A DNA stretch of 64,000 bases. Source: Desulfosarcina alkanivorans. GTDB taxonomy: Bacteria; Desulfobacterota; Desulfobacteria; Desulfobacterales; Desulfosarcinaceae. Position numbers and translations under genes: made by a program. The stretch spans positions 6,448,001-6,512,000 of the forward strand of contig NZ_AP021874.1 of the NCBI RefSeq assembly GCF_009688945.1. Direction: 5' to 3'. The notes under the pieces are model-generated. The model was not told the origin of the DNA. It saw nothing but the letters and a program-made list of their open reading frames with translations, and did not search any database. Numbering within the stretch: the stretch's first letter is position 1; every line of letters begins with the position of its first letter. Positions 43,801 through 53,145 of this stretch are shown one piece after another.

Positions 43801-44841
43801 ATGGTAGAACAGGTAGAAAAACGCATCTGGGAGCGGGTCTTAAAATGGTGCCGGTCCCTGGCCGGTTTAACGGTCATCGCCACGGTGGTGATTGCCCTGC
43901 TGGCCACCCTGGACCGGGGGGGCTACGTGCTGGTGAACACCGTCGTCACCGGCGGCATGACGGCCCTGGTGGCCATGGGCCTGGCCCTGACCCTGGGGGT
44001 GCTCAACATTCCCATGTTCGCCCACGGGGAATACTTCATGATCGGCACCCTGGTGGCCTACTATGTCTTTACCCCGATCAGCGAATACGTCAGCACGCAT
44101 CCCGAATCGCTGCTTGCTTTCTGGGGGCCGCTGGTCACCATCGTGGCGGCCATGATCATCGGCGCCCTGGCCGGGGTCGCCTCCGAACTGCTGGTATTCC
44201 GCCAGCTTCGCAAGCGCAGCCGCGAGAACTGGGTGATGAATTCGTTTCTGCTCACCGTGGGCCTGTCGGTGGTGCTGATCAACGCCCATCAGCTGTTTTT
44301 CGGGGCTGACTTCAAAGGCATCGTCGGCTACTGGAGCGGCATGCCCTTTTCGATCATGGACGTCTACATCTCCAAAGACCGGGGCATCGCCTTCATCCTG
44401 GCGGCGGTGGTGGTGGCCGCGTTCTGGTTTTTCATGACCTACACCCGTACGGGGCGGGCCATCCGGGCCGTCTCCCAGGACGAGACCGGGGCCCTGATGG
44501 TGGGCATCGGCCTCAACGGGATCCTGCTGCTGACCATGTCCCTGTCCTGCGCCCTGGCGGCCATTGCCGGTGCCGGCCTGCTGTTCATGTACCCCTCCTA
44601 CCCGTCGGTGGGGCTGGAGCCGTTGTACATGGCCTGGTTCGTGGTGATCCTGGCCGGCCTGGGCAACGTGCTCGGGGCGGTGATGGGCGCCTTCATGGTG
44701 GCCCTGCTCAAGGTGCTCACGGTGGAATACATCGGCTCCGGCTGGGACTTCGTGGTGCCGTCGGCCCTGATCATCGTGATTCTGATATTCAAACCCAGCG
44801 GCATATTCGGCTCCGAAGTGCGCGGCGTACTGGACAAGTAA
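43801..44841 (+). CDS. ABC transporter permease, LivH type
   Basis: 346 residues with about eight membrane helices. MTALVAMGLALTLGVLNIPMFAHGEYFM and VSQDETGALMVGIGLNGILLLTMSLSCALAAIAGAGL are LivH signatures; the latter follows the EAA-like cytoplasmic loop. It forms the channel with the LivM-type permease 10 bp downstream. A longer N-terminus (about 35 residues) than usual is present, including one hydrophobic segment. Confidence 0.93.
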   Translation: MVEQVEKRIWERVLKWCRSLAGLTVIATVVIALLATLDRGGYVLVNTVVTGGMTALVAMGLALTLGVLNIPMFAHGEYFMIGTLVAYYVFTPISEYVSTHPESLLAFWGPLVTIVAAMIIGALAGVASELLVFRQLRKRSRENWVMNSFLLTVGLSVVLINAHQLFFGADFKGIVGYWSGMPFSIMDVYISKDRGIAFILAAVVVAAFWFFMTYTRTGRAIRAVSQDETGALMVGIGLNGILLLTMSLSCALAAIAGAGLLFMYPSYPSVGLEPLYMAWFVVILAGLGNVLGAVMGAFMVALLKVLTVEYIGSGWDFVVPSALIIVILIFKPSGIFGSEVRGVLDK

Positions 44842-44851
44842 CGGAGGATTC

Positions 44852-45883
44852 ATGGACAACACGACCCCGAGCGTCAATCCTTTTGACCGGCTGCTGGACC
44901 TGCTCTGCTTTACCCCGCTGGGCCTGCTCGCCCTGCTGGTCCTGGTGGTATTGCCCCTGGTTCCGCCCTTCAACCAGGAGTACCTGGTCCGCTGGCTGGT
45001 CAGTGCCGCCTTCATTGCCTCCCTGGCCATCGCCTTCGACTTTACCGCCGGGCTGATCAACATTGTCAACTTCGGCTACTGCGCCATCATGGGGCTGGGG
45101 GGCTACACCTCGGCCATCCTGGCCGAGCGCATCGGCCTGAGCCCCTGGCTGGGCATGCTGGCCGGGGGGGTGACCGCCGCCGTGCTGGGACTGATCATCG
45201 GCATGATCACCCTCAGGCTGCGGGGCATCTTCGCCGCCTGCCTGGCCTGGTTCTTCGGCCTGGCGCTCATGGGTCTGGCCACCAAGATGGTATGGCTGAC
45301 CCGCGGGCCCCTGGGCATGCGGGTGGACCGGCTGTTCGAGACCCAGTCCAACGTGCCCTACTACTACCTGTGCCTGGCCCTGATGGTCGGCATCTACATC
45401 ATCTGCAAGTGGGTGACGCGCACGCGCATGGGGGTGGCATTTAAAGCCATCGGCCAGAACATGGAAGCGGCGCGCACCTCGGGGATCAACCCGGTGTTCT
45501 ACCGGGTGAGCAACTTCGTGCTCTCGTGCGCCCTGGGCGGGGTGCTGGGCGGCTTTTACGCCCATTATTACGGGATCCTCACCCCGGACATGATGCACAC
45601 CTCCAAAACTGTCGAAGTGCTGGCCGTGGCCTACATCGGCGGCCGGGGCAGCCTGTGGGGCGGGGCGGCCATCGCCTTTCCCTTCATCTTCGCCATGGAG
45701 CTGGTGCGCTCGTCCCTGACCAACCTGCCGGGATTGAACCTGCTGCTGTACGGCCTGCTGCTGATCGTGGTGATGATCTACTACCCCGGGGGATTCGCCC
45801 AGTTCTTCGACACCTACGTGCGTAAACCCAAAAACCGGATGATGGATTATTTCCTGAATGGGGCCTGCGGAAGTGCCAAGTGA
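44852..45883 (+). CDS. ABC transporter permease, LivM type
   Basis: 343 residues, about nine to ten hydrophobic segments. AFDFTAGLINIVNFGYCAIMGLGGYTSAIL and RTRMGVAFKAIGQNMEAARTSGI are LivM signatures, the latter being the ATPase-coupling loop; EVLAVAYIGGRGSLWGGAA follows. Last gene of the importer operon; a 96-bp gap without terminator leads to the DMGDH-like gene, so read-through is likely. Confidence 0.93.
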   Translation: MDNTTPSVNPFDRLLDLLCFTPLGLLALLVLVVLPLVPPFNQEYLVRWLVSAAFIASLAIAFDFTAGLINIVNFGYCAIMGLGGYTSAILAERIGLSPWLGMLAGGVTAAVLGLIIGMITLRLRGIFAACLAWFFGLALMGLATKMVWLTRGPLGMRVDRLFETQSNVPYYYLCLALMVGIYIICKWVTRTRMGVAFKAIGQNMEAARTSGINPVFYRVSNFVLSCALGGVLGGFYAHYYGILTPDMMHTSKTVEVLAVAYIGGRGSLWGGAAIAFPFIFAMELVRSSLTNLPGLNLLLYGLLLIVVMIYYPGGFAQFFDTYVRKPKNRMMDYFLNGACGSAK

Positions 45884-45979
45884 GGCGTATAGGCTTATAA
45901 CGACCTGTAAACTATAAATTAAATTCGGCCTATGTGATTCGCCGATGCAATTTCTACACGTAAAAGGAGAAGAAACGCT

Positions 45980-48397
45980 ATGAAAACACAGGCAAGAGTG
46001 GTCGTCATCGGCGGTGGCGCCATTGGTGTGAGTGTGGCTTACCATCTGGCCAAATATGGCTGGGAAGACGTGGTTCTGATCGAAAAACACGAGCTGACTT
46101 CCGGGTCCACCTGGATGGCTGCCGGGAACTGTTCATTTTTCCACGGCAACTACTACTGCACCCAGGTCAATATGAAGAGCATCGAGATTTACCAGGGGCT
46201 GGAAGCTGAAACCGGCCAGAGCGTCGGCTGGCACACCACCGGTTCCATCCGTACGGCCGACAATCCGGGCCGCATGGAAGAACTGGGCTACATCTACAGC
46301 ATGAACCGCTGCCTGGGCCTGGACGTGGACTGGATGTCCCCGGAAAAGATGAAAGAGATGCATCCGTTGATGAACACCGACGGAATTATCGGCGGTCTCT
46401 ACTGGCCCGACGACGGCGACGTGGACCCCAACGGGATCACCATGGCCATGAGCATCGGTGCCAAGAAGCATGGTGCCGAGATCAACACCCACACCCAGGT
46501 GACCGGCATCGACCGCACCGCTTCCGGCGAGTGGCTGGTGCACACCGACAAGGGCGACGTCACCTGTGAATACGTGGTCAACGCAGCCGGCCTGTGGGCG
46601 CCGGAGGTGGCCAGGATGGTGGGTCTGGAAATCCCTTCCATTGCCGGCGAGCACACCCATATTCTTTTCGAAGCCATCGATGCGGTGGACAGCCACGACA
46701 CCTACCTGCCGCTGGTTCGGGACCCCGATCGGTCCATCTATATCCGCCAGGAAATGGACAGCCTGATTCTGGGCCTGTACGAGAGCAAGGTCAAGCAATG
46801 GAACCCCAAAGGGGTGCCATGGGACTACGCCCAGACCGAACTGCAGCCGGACATCGACCACATCGCCGATTTCATCGAGCACGGCATCCATCGCTTCCCC
46901 ATCATGGGCGAGACCGGCTTCAAGCACGTGACCGACGGTCCGATCACCTACACCCCCAACGGCGACCCGCTGGTGGGACCGGCCTACCCGCTGAAGAATT
47001 TCTTCCATGCCTGCGGATACAGCTTCGGCATTACCCAGGCCGGCGGCATCGGCCACTATCTGGCCGGCTGGATCATGAACGGTGAGCCCGAAATCGACCT
47101 GTGGCCGGTGGACAGCCGCCGCTACGGCAGCTACGCCAACTGGGCCTACAACCATGAGAAGATCGAAGACACCTATCCGCGCCTCTACGCCATCATCTGC
47201 CCCAACGACTGGCGCGACGCCGCCCGTCCCAACCGCACCGCGCCCATCTACGAATACCAGAAGCAGGCCGGCGCCGTGTTCGGCGACTACTACGGCTGGG
47301 AATGCCCCAACTACTTCACTGACAACACCGCCGACAAACGGGAAACCCCGGGCTGGAAGCGCAACAACACCAATGCATATGTGGATGCCGAATGCAAGCA
47401 CGTCATGGAACACGCCGGCATTCTGGATCTTTCGCGTTTTGCCAAAACCCGCATCACCGGGCCCGGTGCCGAGGCCTGGCTCAATACCCTGACCTGCCAG
47501 AAGGTGCCGGTCCGGGACGGTCGTATCGCCCTGTCCCCCATGCTGGATCACAACGGCAATTTTAAATCGGACATGACCATTACCCGGATCCGGGACAACG
47601 ATTACTTCTGCGTGACCGCCTCGGTGGGCAAGCGCCACGACCAGCACTGGCTGATGGAGAACCTGCCCGCCGACGGCAGCGTCTGCATGGAAGATGTTAC
47701 CTACAAGCTGGGCTGCCTGGTAATCGCCGGTCCCAAAAGCCGTGAGGTATTGGCCAAGGCCTGCTACGACGACGTTTCCAACGAGGCATTCGCCTTCGGT
47801 ACCAGCCGTGAGATCTATGTGGGCCGGGTCAAGTGCCGGGTCAACCGCATGAACTACGTCGGTGAACTCGGCTACGAGATTTTTCATCCCATCGAATCCC
47901 AGATTTCCGTTTTTCAGAGCCTGATGGCAGCCGGCGAGGCCCATGATCTCAAGATGTTCGGCATGTACGCCATGGATTCCATGCGTCTTGAAAAAGGCTA
48001 TCTGGCCTGGAAGAGTGAAATGAACGTCCACCACACCCCCCTGGAAACCAACGTGGCCTGGACGGTGAAGATGGACAAGGATTTCATCGGCAAGGCCGGA
48101 CTGGAAAAGCAGAAGGCCGAGGGGGTTCCCCGACAGCTGGTCTGCCTGGTTTGCGAGGCGGACGACGCCGACCCGTGGGGGTACAACCCCATTTTCAACG
48201 GTGAGGAAATCGTTGGCATGACCTCTTCGGGCGGGTATGGGCACCGGACGGACAAGAGCATTGCACTGGGCTACGTGCCGCCCGCACTGGCCGCACCGGG
48301 AACCCGTCTGGACGTGGAGGTGCTGGGCAAGCGCCTGGCTGCTGAAGTCGTGGCCATGCCGCTGTATGACCCGAAAAACGAGCGGATGAAAGCATAG
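45980..48397 (+). CDS. Dimethylglycine/sarcosine dehydrogenase-like flavoprotein (DAO plus GcvT domains)
   Basis: 805 residues. DAO-type FAD domain (about 5-370, VVVIGGGAIGVSVAYHLAKYG), a linker (about 375-430) and a folate-binding GcvT domain (about 440-800, GILDLSRFAKTRITG and RMNYVGELGYEIFHP). Layout equals mitochondrial DMGDH/SARDH. The motif that carries covalent FAD there, STWHAAG, is STWMAAG here (Met46), so FAD is probably non-covalent. Downstream ETF genes are the expected acceptor. Likely product with THF is methylene-THF, otherwise formaldehyde. Substrate among dimethylglycine, sarcosine or analogues is not decided. Confidence 0.88.
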   Translation: MKTQARVVVIGGGAIGVSVAYHLAKYGWEDVVLIEKHELTSGSTWMAAGNCSFFHGNYYCTQVNMKSIEIYQGLEAETGQSVGWHTTGSIRTADNPGRMEELGYIYSMNRCLGLDVDWMSPEKMKEMHPLMNTDGIIGGLYWPDDGDVDPNGITMAMSIGAKKHGAEINTHTQVTGIDRTASGEWLVHTDKGDVTCEYVVNAAGLWAPEVARMVGLEIPSIAGEHTHILFEAIDAVDSHDTYLPLVRDPDRSIYIRQEMDSLILGLYESKVKQWNPKGVPWDYAQTELQPDIDHIADFIEHGIHRFPIMGETGFKHVTDGPITYTPNGDPLVGPAYPLKNFFHACGYSFGITQAGGIGHYLAGWIMNGEPEIDLWPVDSRRYGSYANWAYNHEKIEDTYPRLYAIICPNDWRDAARPNRTAPIYEYQKQAGAVFGDYYGWECPNYFTDNTADKRETPGWKRNNTNAYVDAECKHVMEHAGILDLSRFAKTRITGPGAEAWLNTLTCQKVPVRDGRIALSPMLDHNGNFKSDMTITRIRDNDYFCVTASVGKRHDQHWLMENLPADGSVCMEDVTYKLGCLVIAGPKSREVLAKACYDDVSNEAFAFGTSREIYVGRVKCRVNRMNYVGELGYEIFHPIESQISVFQSLMAAGEAHDLKMFGMYAMDSMRLEKGYLAWKSEMNVHHTPLETNVAWTVKMDKDFIGKAGLEKQKAEGVPRQLVCLVCEADDADPWGYNPIFNGEEIVGMTSSGGYGHRTDKSIALGYVPPALAAPGTRLDVEVLGKRLAAEVVAMPLYDPKNERMKA

Positions 48398-48402
48398 AAA
48401 GG

Positions 48403-48582
48403 GCAATTATTAATTTTGAATGTTGAATTGTAAATTGATGAATTCCGTCGATTGATAAATTTATAATACCTTCATCTGAAATTAAAAATTAGTGATTCAA
48501 AATCATAGCTTGCAGGACCTCCTCCTGCTGCCGGGGCGGGTACGACCCGAGGCACCTCCCAAAAAGACGGGGTCGTGCCCGC
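48403..48582 (+). repeat. AT-rich imperfect palindrome and a GC-rich hairpin before etfB
   Basis: 48403-48500 is AT-rich with loosely pairing arms around TTTTGAATGTTGAATT and GATTCAAAAT. Then GCGGGTACGACCCG (48536-48549) pairs with CGGGGTCGTGCCCGC (48568-48582), a 14-bp stem with one bulge. They may end the upstream transcript or stabilise it. No gene lies in this 239-bp gap. Confidence 0.5.
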
Positions 48583-48636
48583 TTTCTCCGGTAAATGGAG
48601 GATGTTGAGTACTTTTAGACCATAGAGGATTCTATT

Positions 48637-49407
48637 ATGCAGATATACGTATGCGTTAAACATGTACCCGACACGGCGGCCAACATCAAGATTGTCGGTG
48701 AGAACGGCTTCGATGATGGCGCCTGTAAATTCATCGCCAACCCCTACGACGAATACGCTGTCGAACAGGCCGTGCAGCTGGTGGAGAAGAATGGCGGAGA
48801 AGTGATCGTCGTTACCGTGGGCAAGGCGGCGGCAGCCGGAACCATCCGCGCGGCCATGGCCATGGGCGCCCATCGCGGCATCCTGGTGACCCTGGACAGC
48901 CAGTTTCTGGACAGCCAGATTACGGCCCGGGCCCTGAAGGCCGCCATCGAACAGGACGGCCAGGCGGACATCATCTTCACCGGCAAGGGGGCCGTGGACA
49001 CCGAAGGCTTTCAGACCCCGTATCGGCTGGCCGCAGCCATGGGGCTGCCGGTGGTCAATGAAATCAACCAGATGGACCTGGCTGATGGCAAAGCCACGGT
49101 CGGACACGAGATCGGTGGCGGTGCAAGGGAGGTGCTCGAGGTCAACCTGCCATGCGTGCTGGGTGCCACCAAGGGGCTCAACGAACCGCGCTACCCCAAA
49201 TTCCCGGATATCATGAAGGCCAAGAAAAAACCCATCAAGGAGATTGCCCTGGCCGACCTGGGATTGTCCGCCGACAGCGCCGGCAGCGAACTGGTCAAGC
49301 TGGAGAAAGTCCCCGAGCGCACCGGCGCCAGGATGATGGATGGTGACGTCCGTCAGGCGGTGGAGGCGCTGGTGAAGATACTCAAAGAAGAAGAAAAAGT
49401 GATTTAA
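48637..49407 (+). CDS. etfB: Electron transfer flavoprotein beta subunit (second pair)
   Basis: 256 residues starting MQIYVCVKHVPDTAANIKIVG, with NPYDEYAVEQAVQLVEKNGG and CVLGATKGLNEPRYPKFPDI, typical EtfB. It differs clearly from the first EtfB at 18683. Next to the DMGDH-like flavoprotein and, with its EtfA, upstream of an EMO-like membrane Fe-S protein, it likely carries demethylation electrons to menaquinone. The etfB-etfA gap is 181 bp and contains a palindromic element, whereas the first pair has a 2-bp gap. Confidence 0.95.
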   Translation: MQIYVCVKHVPDTAANIKIVGENGFDDGACKFIANPYDEYAVEQAVQLVEKNGGEVIVVTVGKAAAAGTIRAAMAMGAHRGILVTLDSQFLDSQITARALKAAIEQDGQADIIFTGKGAVDTEGFQTPYRLAAAMGLPVVNEINQMDLADGKATVGHEIGGGAREVLEVNLPCVLGATKGLNEPRYPKFPDIMKAKKKPIKEIALADLGLSADSAGSELVKLEKVPERTGARMMDGDVRQAVEALVKILKEEEKVI

Positions 49408-49415
49408 TGTCGGCC

Positions 49416-49540
49416 GGAAACGGCATCTTGCGCCCCGGGCCGGCGTTCTCACATTTTCCCCATCCTCGACGCAGCGCTGCTGCGCCTGTGGTGTGAAAAA
49501 TGCTGCGGCCTTGCCCCGGAACACAATCTACCATTTCCCG
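49416..49540 (+). repeat. Dispersed palindromic element, copy D (between etfB and etfA)
   Basis: GGAAACGGCATCTTGCGCCCC at the left, central CCTCGACGCAGCGCTGCTGCGCC, then GCTGCGGCCTTGCCCC and ATCTACCATTTCC. CATTTTC (49452-49458) pairs with GAAAAATG (49495-49502) with one bulge. It starts only 9 bp after the etfB stop. Confidence 0.85.
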
Positions 49541-49588
49541 ATAGACTCGAGCGTCGTCTATTACACGGCGATATAAGGAGAATTAATT

Positions 49589-50545
49589 ATGGCTACCATC
49601 GGTGTTTTGATTGAAACCGAAGACGGCAATGTCAAGGATACCAACTTCGGTGTTCTCACCGCCGCCCGTGGACAGGGTGATGGCACGATCGTCGCCCTGA
49701 TGATGGATGGGTCGGCGGAAGAGGCCAAGGGCTCGCTTGAAAAATACGGTGCCACGAAAGTGGTTCAGGTCTCCGTGGATGGCGCTGATCTGGATGCCAG
49801 CCCCGACCTCAAGGCGCGGGCATTGGCCGCCGCCATCGAGAATTTCAATCTGGACGTCCTGCTGGGGCTGGCCAGCGCCCAGGGTCGGGATCTCTTTGCC
49901 CGTCTGGCGGCGTCCATGGACCTGCCCCTGGCCTCGGACTGCGTGGCCCTCGACCTCGCTGCCAAAACCGTGAAGAAATCCCATTTTTCCGGAAAGACCT
50001 TTGCTACCGTCAAAATGTCCGGCAGCGTGATGCTGTGCGCCGTTCGCCCCAACGCCGTCGAGGCGCAGGAAGCACCGGCAGAGGCTGCCGTCGAGTCCTT
50101 TGCGGCCGCCGTGCAGGATCCCGGGCTGGTCAGGGTGGTGGACGTTAAAAAAGAAACCATCGACAACGTCGATCTGACCGAAGCCGCCGTCATCGTGACC
50201 GGCGGGCGGCCCATTGCTTCGGCGGACAACTATAAAATCCTGGATGAATGTGCCCGCCTGCTGGGCGGCGCCACCGGCGCCTCCCGCGCTGCCGTGGATG
50301 CGGGGTTTGCCCCCCACCCCATGCAGGTGGGACAGACCGGAAAAACGGTCAGCCCGCGACTGTACATCGGCTGCGGCCTGTCCGGTTCGGTTCAGCACTT
50401 TGCCGGCATGAAAACCTCCAAGGTGATCGTGGCCATCAACACCGACAAGGATGCACCCATTTTCGAAAAGTGCGATTATGGGATTATCGGTGACCTGTTC
50501 GAGGTCGTGCCGGTGCTGACCGAAGTGCTTAAAGAAAAACTGTAA
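49589..50545 (+). CDS. etfA: Electron transfer flavoprotein alpha subunit (second pair)
   Basis: 318 residues. SGGRPIAS-type turn in VTGGRPIASADNYKIL, GASRAAVDAGFAPHPMQVGQTG, CGLSGSVQHFAGM and AINTDKDAPIFEKCDYG build the FAD site. Ribosome site AAGGAG. Partner of the beta subunit upstream. Repeat copies D and E flank the gene on both sides. The downstream Fe-S membrane protein is the probable electron acceptor. Confidence 0.95.
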   Translation: MATIGVLIETEDGNVKDTNFGVLTAARGQGDGTIVALMMDGSAEEAKGSLEKYGATKVVQVSVDGADLDASPDLKARALAAAIENFNLDVLLGLASAQGRDLFARLAASMDLPLASDCVALDLAAKTVKKSHFSGKTFATVKMSGSVMLCAVRPNAVEAQEAPAEAAVESFAAAVQDPGLVRVVDVKKETIDNVDLTEAAVIVTGGRPIASADNYKILDECARLLGGATGASRAAVDAGFAPHPMQVGQTGKTVSPRLYIGCGLSGSVQHFAGMKTSKVIVAINTDKDAPIFEKCDYGIIGDLFEVVPVLTEVLKEKL

Positions 50546-50550
50546 TGACC

Positions 50551-50690
50551 ATTTGAAAACGGCATCTTGAGGGCCATATCGGCGTTCTCGGAGGATTGCA
50601 AGCCTCGACGTAGCGCTGCTACGTCTGTGGTTTCAATCCTCCTGCGGTCTTGATCTGGACCCCAACCTGCCGCTTCCAAACGGCCATTTT
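50551..50690 (+). repeat. Dispersed palindromic element, copy E
   Basis: The clearest copy. GGAGGATTG (50590-50598) pairs with CAATCCTCC (50634-50642), and inside it GACGTAGC (50607-50614) pairs with GCTACGTC (50618-50625) around a GCT loop. The flanks AACGGCATCTTGAGGGCC and GGACCCCAACCTGCCGCTT match the other copies. Confidence 0.9.
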
Positions 50691-50765
50691 TAAACCAGGA
50701 TAGTTGCTTAACCGAAATCTACCGGATGTGAACCGGCACCCGCAGGAAAACAATGGCTGGAACGG

Positions 50766-50960
50766 ATCCCGATCACCCCTCTCCCCTCGATGGGAGAGGG
50801 AGGCTTGGGATGCGGCTTCAACCGATGAATGGCCAATCGCCACTCAAGCGTTTCTTCGCCCCCTATGGGGCAGAGGGACAGGGTGAGGGGGATTCGTAAA
50901 ATAGCCGAGCGAAGCGAATCCAATCAACTGCTGGATTCCGGCTTCTGAATTCTGACCTCG
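50766..50960. repeat. CCCTCTCCC-type inverted repeat and a TCTGACCTC word
   Basis: GATCACCCCTCTCCCC (50771-50786) pairs imperfectly with GGGGCAGAGGGACAGGGTGAGG across about 80 bp, a pattern seen in MITE-like intergenic repeats of many Proteobacteria. GCTTCTGAATTCTGACCTCGG follows near 50940. With copy E, the 490-bp gap before the Fe-S protein holds three repeat types and no gene. Confidence 0.5.
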
Positions 50961-51035
50961 GAGCAATCCGAATGCTTGAATTCATAACCATCTAAGGTCA
51001 ATCCAACAAAGCAGCAAACATTTGCGGAGTAGGTA

Positions 51036-53039
51036 ATGGAACAATATACCATCATCAAATCCTTTGTCATGCTCATGGCCCTGGTCGGGGCATTCTCCTT
51101 TTTTTCCATTCGGGTCAGGCGGCTTTACCGCCTGATGATGGCCGTAGAGGGCGCCGCCGAATTCAAGCTGGACCAGATCGGCAAACGGATCGGCGTATTG
51201 TTCAAGGACGTGCTGGGGCAGGCCAACGTGCGCCGCAAGAAACTTCCCGGCATCGCCCATACCCTGATCTTTTTCGGTTTTCTGGCCGTGCAGCCCCACA
51301 GTCTGGAGTTGATGATCAAGGGCGTCTGTCCGGCTTTCGAAGTCGGGCACTGGATCCCCGGGCTTTACGGGGGGTACCTGTTTGCGGCCGATATCCTGGC
51401 TTCCTTCGTCCTGGTGGGTTTTGCCTATGCCATCTACCGGCGGACCATGGTGCGCCCTGCCTACCTGACCATGGGTACCGACGCCAACCTGATCATCCTG
51501 TTTACTTGCCTGATCATCATCACTTTTCAGTTTATCAATGCCTTTCAGACCCTGCTGCCAGCAGAACCCGGTGCCTTCGATTACCGGGGGGTGTTTCCCC
51601 TGTCCAGCCTGTTGGTCGGATTCTTCGGCCTTGATCAGATGGGCCCGCAGCAGATTTTTGCCGGCTACGAGATTGCCTACTGGATCCACATGGCCACGAT
51701 CATGGGATTCCTGGTCTATATCCCCGGGTCCAAGCACCTGCACCTGCTGGCAGCCGCCCCCAATGTCTTCTTGAAACCGCTGGCGCGTGAAAAGGCCATC
51801 GTCAAAACCGACATCGAAAACGAGGACCTGGAGACATTTGGCCTGGGCAAGGTCAGTGAACTGAACTGGAAGAATGTCCTCAACCTTTACGCCTGCACCG
51901 AGTGCGGCCGCTGCGAGGAGCAGTGCCCGGCAGCCAATACGGACAAGCCGCTTTCACCGAAGCAGATCGTCCATGACCTCAAGGTGGACCTTCTGGGCCA
52001 ATCCGATGCCATTCTGGGCGGCAACTTCGACCAGGTGCAGCCCATCGTCCGGGAGGACTCGCCGGTGACCGGTGATGTGCTCTGGTCCTGTACCACCTGC
52101 CGGGCCTGCGAAGACATCTGCCCCGTGAACATCGAACACCTGGACTTCATCGTCGAAGCGCGCAAACACCAGGTGCTCATGGAGGCCAGCTTTCCCCCGG
52201 AGGTTCAGGAAACCTTCACCAACCTGGAAAACCAGGCCAACCCCTGGGGGTTCGGCGCCGACAGCCGTGCCGACTGGTGCAAGGGTATGGACGTGCCCCT
52301 GATGGGCGACAACCCCGACGCCGACCTGCTCTGGTTCGTGGGCTGCGCCGGCTCCTTTGACGACCGTGGCAAGAAAATCTCCCAGGCCATGGCCCGCGTG
52401 CTCCAGCGTGCCGGGGTGAACTTCGCCATCCTGGGGCCGGAGGAGGCCTGCAATGGCGACATGGCGCGTCGCGCCGGCAACGAGTACCTGGCCCAGATGC
52501 TGATCCAGCAGAACGTGGAGACACTCAACGGGTATAAACCGAGGCAAATACTCACCGGCTGCCCTCACTGCTTCAACATCATCAAGAACGAATACCCCCA
52601 GTTCGGCGCCAGTTATCCGGTGGTCAGCCACGCCGAGCTGCTCTTCGACCTGCACAAGCAGGGGCGGTTGAAGCCCAACGGAAACAGCCTGGGAACACTG
52701 ACCTTCCATGATTCATGCTACCTGAGCCGATGGAACGGCATCGTCCAGCCGCCCCGCGACCTGCTGCGCTCCATGAACAGGGGGCAGTTGACCGAGATGA
52801 CGCGCATCGGGCAAAAGGGATTCTGTTGCGGGGCCGGCGGCGGCCGCATGTTCATGGAGGAGAATCTGGGGCGTCGCATCAACGTGGATCGGGCCGAAGA
52901 GGTGATCGGTACCGGCGCGGCCACCGTGGCCGCCGCCTGCCCGTTTTGTGCCACCATGCTTTCCGACGGGCTGATGGACAAGGAGGCGGCGGTCGTGGTC
53001 AAGGACATTGCCGAACTGGTTGATGAAGCCACGTCCTGA
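51036..53039 (+). CDS. Membrane Fe-S oxidoreductase, probable ETF:menaquinone oxidoreductase (EMO type)
   Basis: 667 residues. About six membrane helices (1-250) resemble a NarI-like heme b domain, with His residues in RKKLPGIAHTLIFFG and IAYWIHMATIMG. Two 4Fe-4S sites follow: CTECGRCEEQCP (near 288) and CTTCRACEDICP (near 350). The C-terminal part has CCG-type motifs (GCPHCFN, HDSCYLSRWN, FCCGAGGGRMFMEE with CPFC) as in HdrD. This layout, behind etfBA, matches proteins proposed to move ETF electrons to menaquinone in anaerobes. Direction and partner are inferred. Confidence 0.85.
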   Translation: MEQYTIIKSFVMLMALVGAFSFFSIRVRRLYRLMMAVEGAAEFKLDQIGKRIGVLFKDVLGQANVRRKKLPGIAHTLIFFGFLAVQPHSLELMIKGVCPAFEVGHWIPGLYGGYLFAADILASFVLVGFAYAIYRRTMVRPAYLTMGTDANLIILFTCLIIITFQFINAFQTLLPAEPGAFDYRGVFPLSSLLVGFFGLDQMGPQQIFAGYEIAYWIHMATIMGFLVYIPGSKHLHLLAAAPNVFLKPLAREKAIVKTDIENEDLETFGLGKVSELNWKNVLNLYACTECGRCEEQCPAANTDKPLSPKQIVHDLKVDLLGQSDAILGGNFDQVQPIVREDSPVTGDVLWSCTTCRACEDICPVNIEHLDFIVEARKHQVLMEASFPPEVQETFTNLENQANPWGFGADSRADWCKGMDVPLMGDNPDADLLWFVGCAGSFDDRGKKISQAMARVLQRAGVNFAILGPEEACNGDMARRAGNEYLAQMLIQQNVETLNGYKPRQILTGCPHCFNIIKNEYPQFGASYPVVSHAELLFDLHKQGRLKPNGNSLGTLTFHDSCYLSRWNGIVQPPRDLLRSMNRGQLTEMTRIGQKGFCCGAGGGRMFMEENLGRRINVDRAEEVIGTGAATVAAACPFCATMLSDGLMDKEAAVVVKDIAELVDEATS

Positions 53040-53145
53040 TACGCGATGGTTACGGCACGGTTGCATACACTGAAATTGGTACTTTCTGTGTCGGATGTTG
53101 GAAATCAAATTACAATAGTCAAAAACAAAATCACAACTAAATCGC

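Noticed and set aside
46133..48406. 757-codon minus-strand open frame opposite the DMGDH-like gene
   Set aside because: Antisense shadow of a gene with clear DAO and GcvT domains; no ribosome site or motif.
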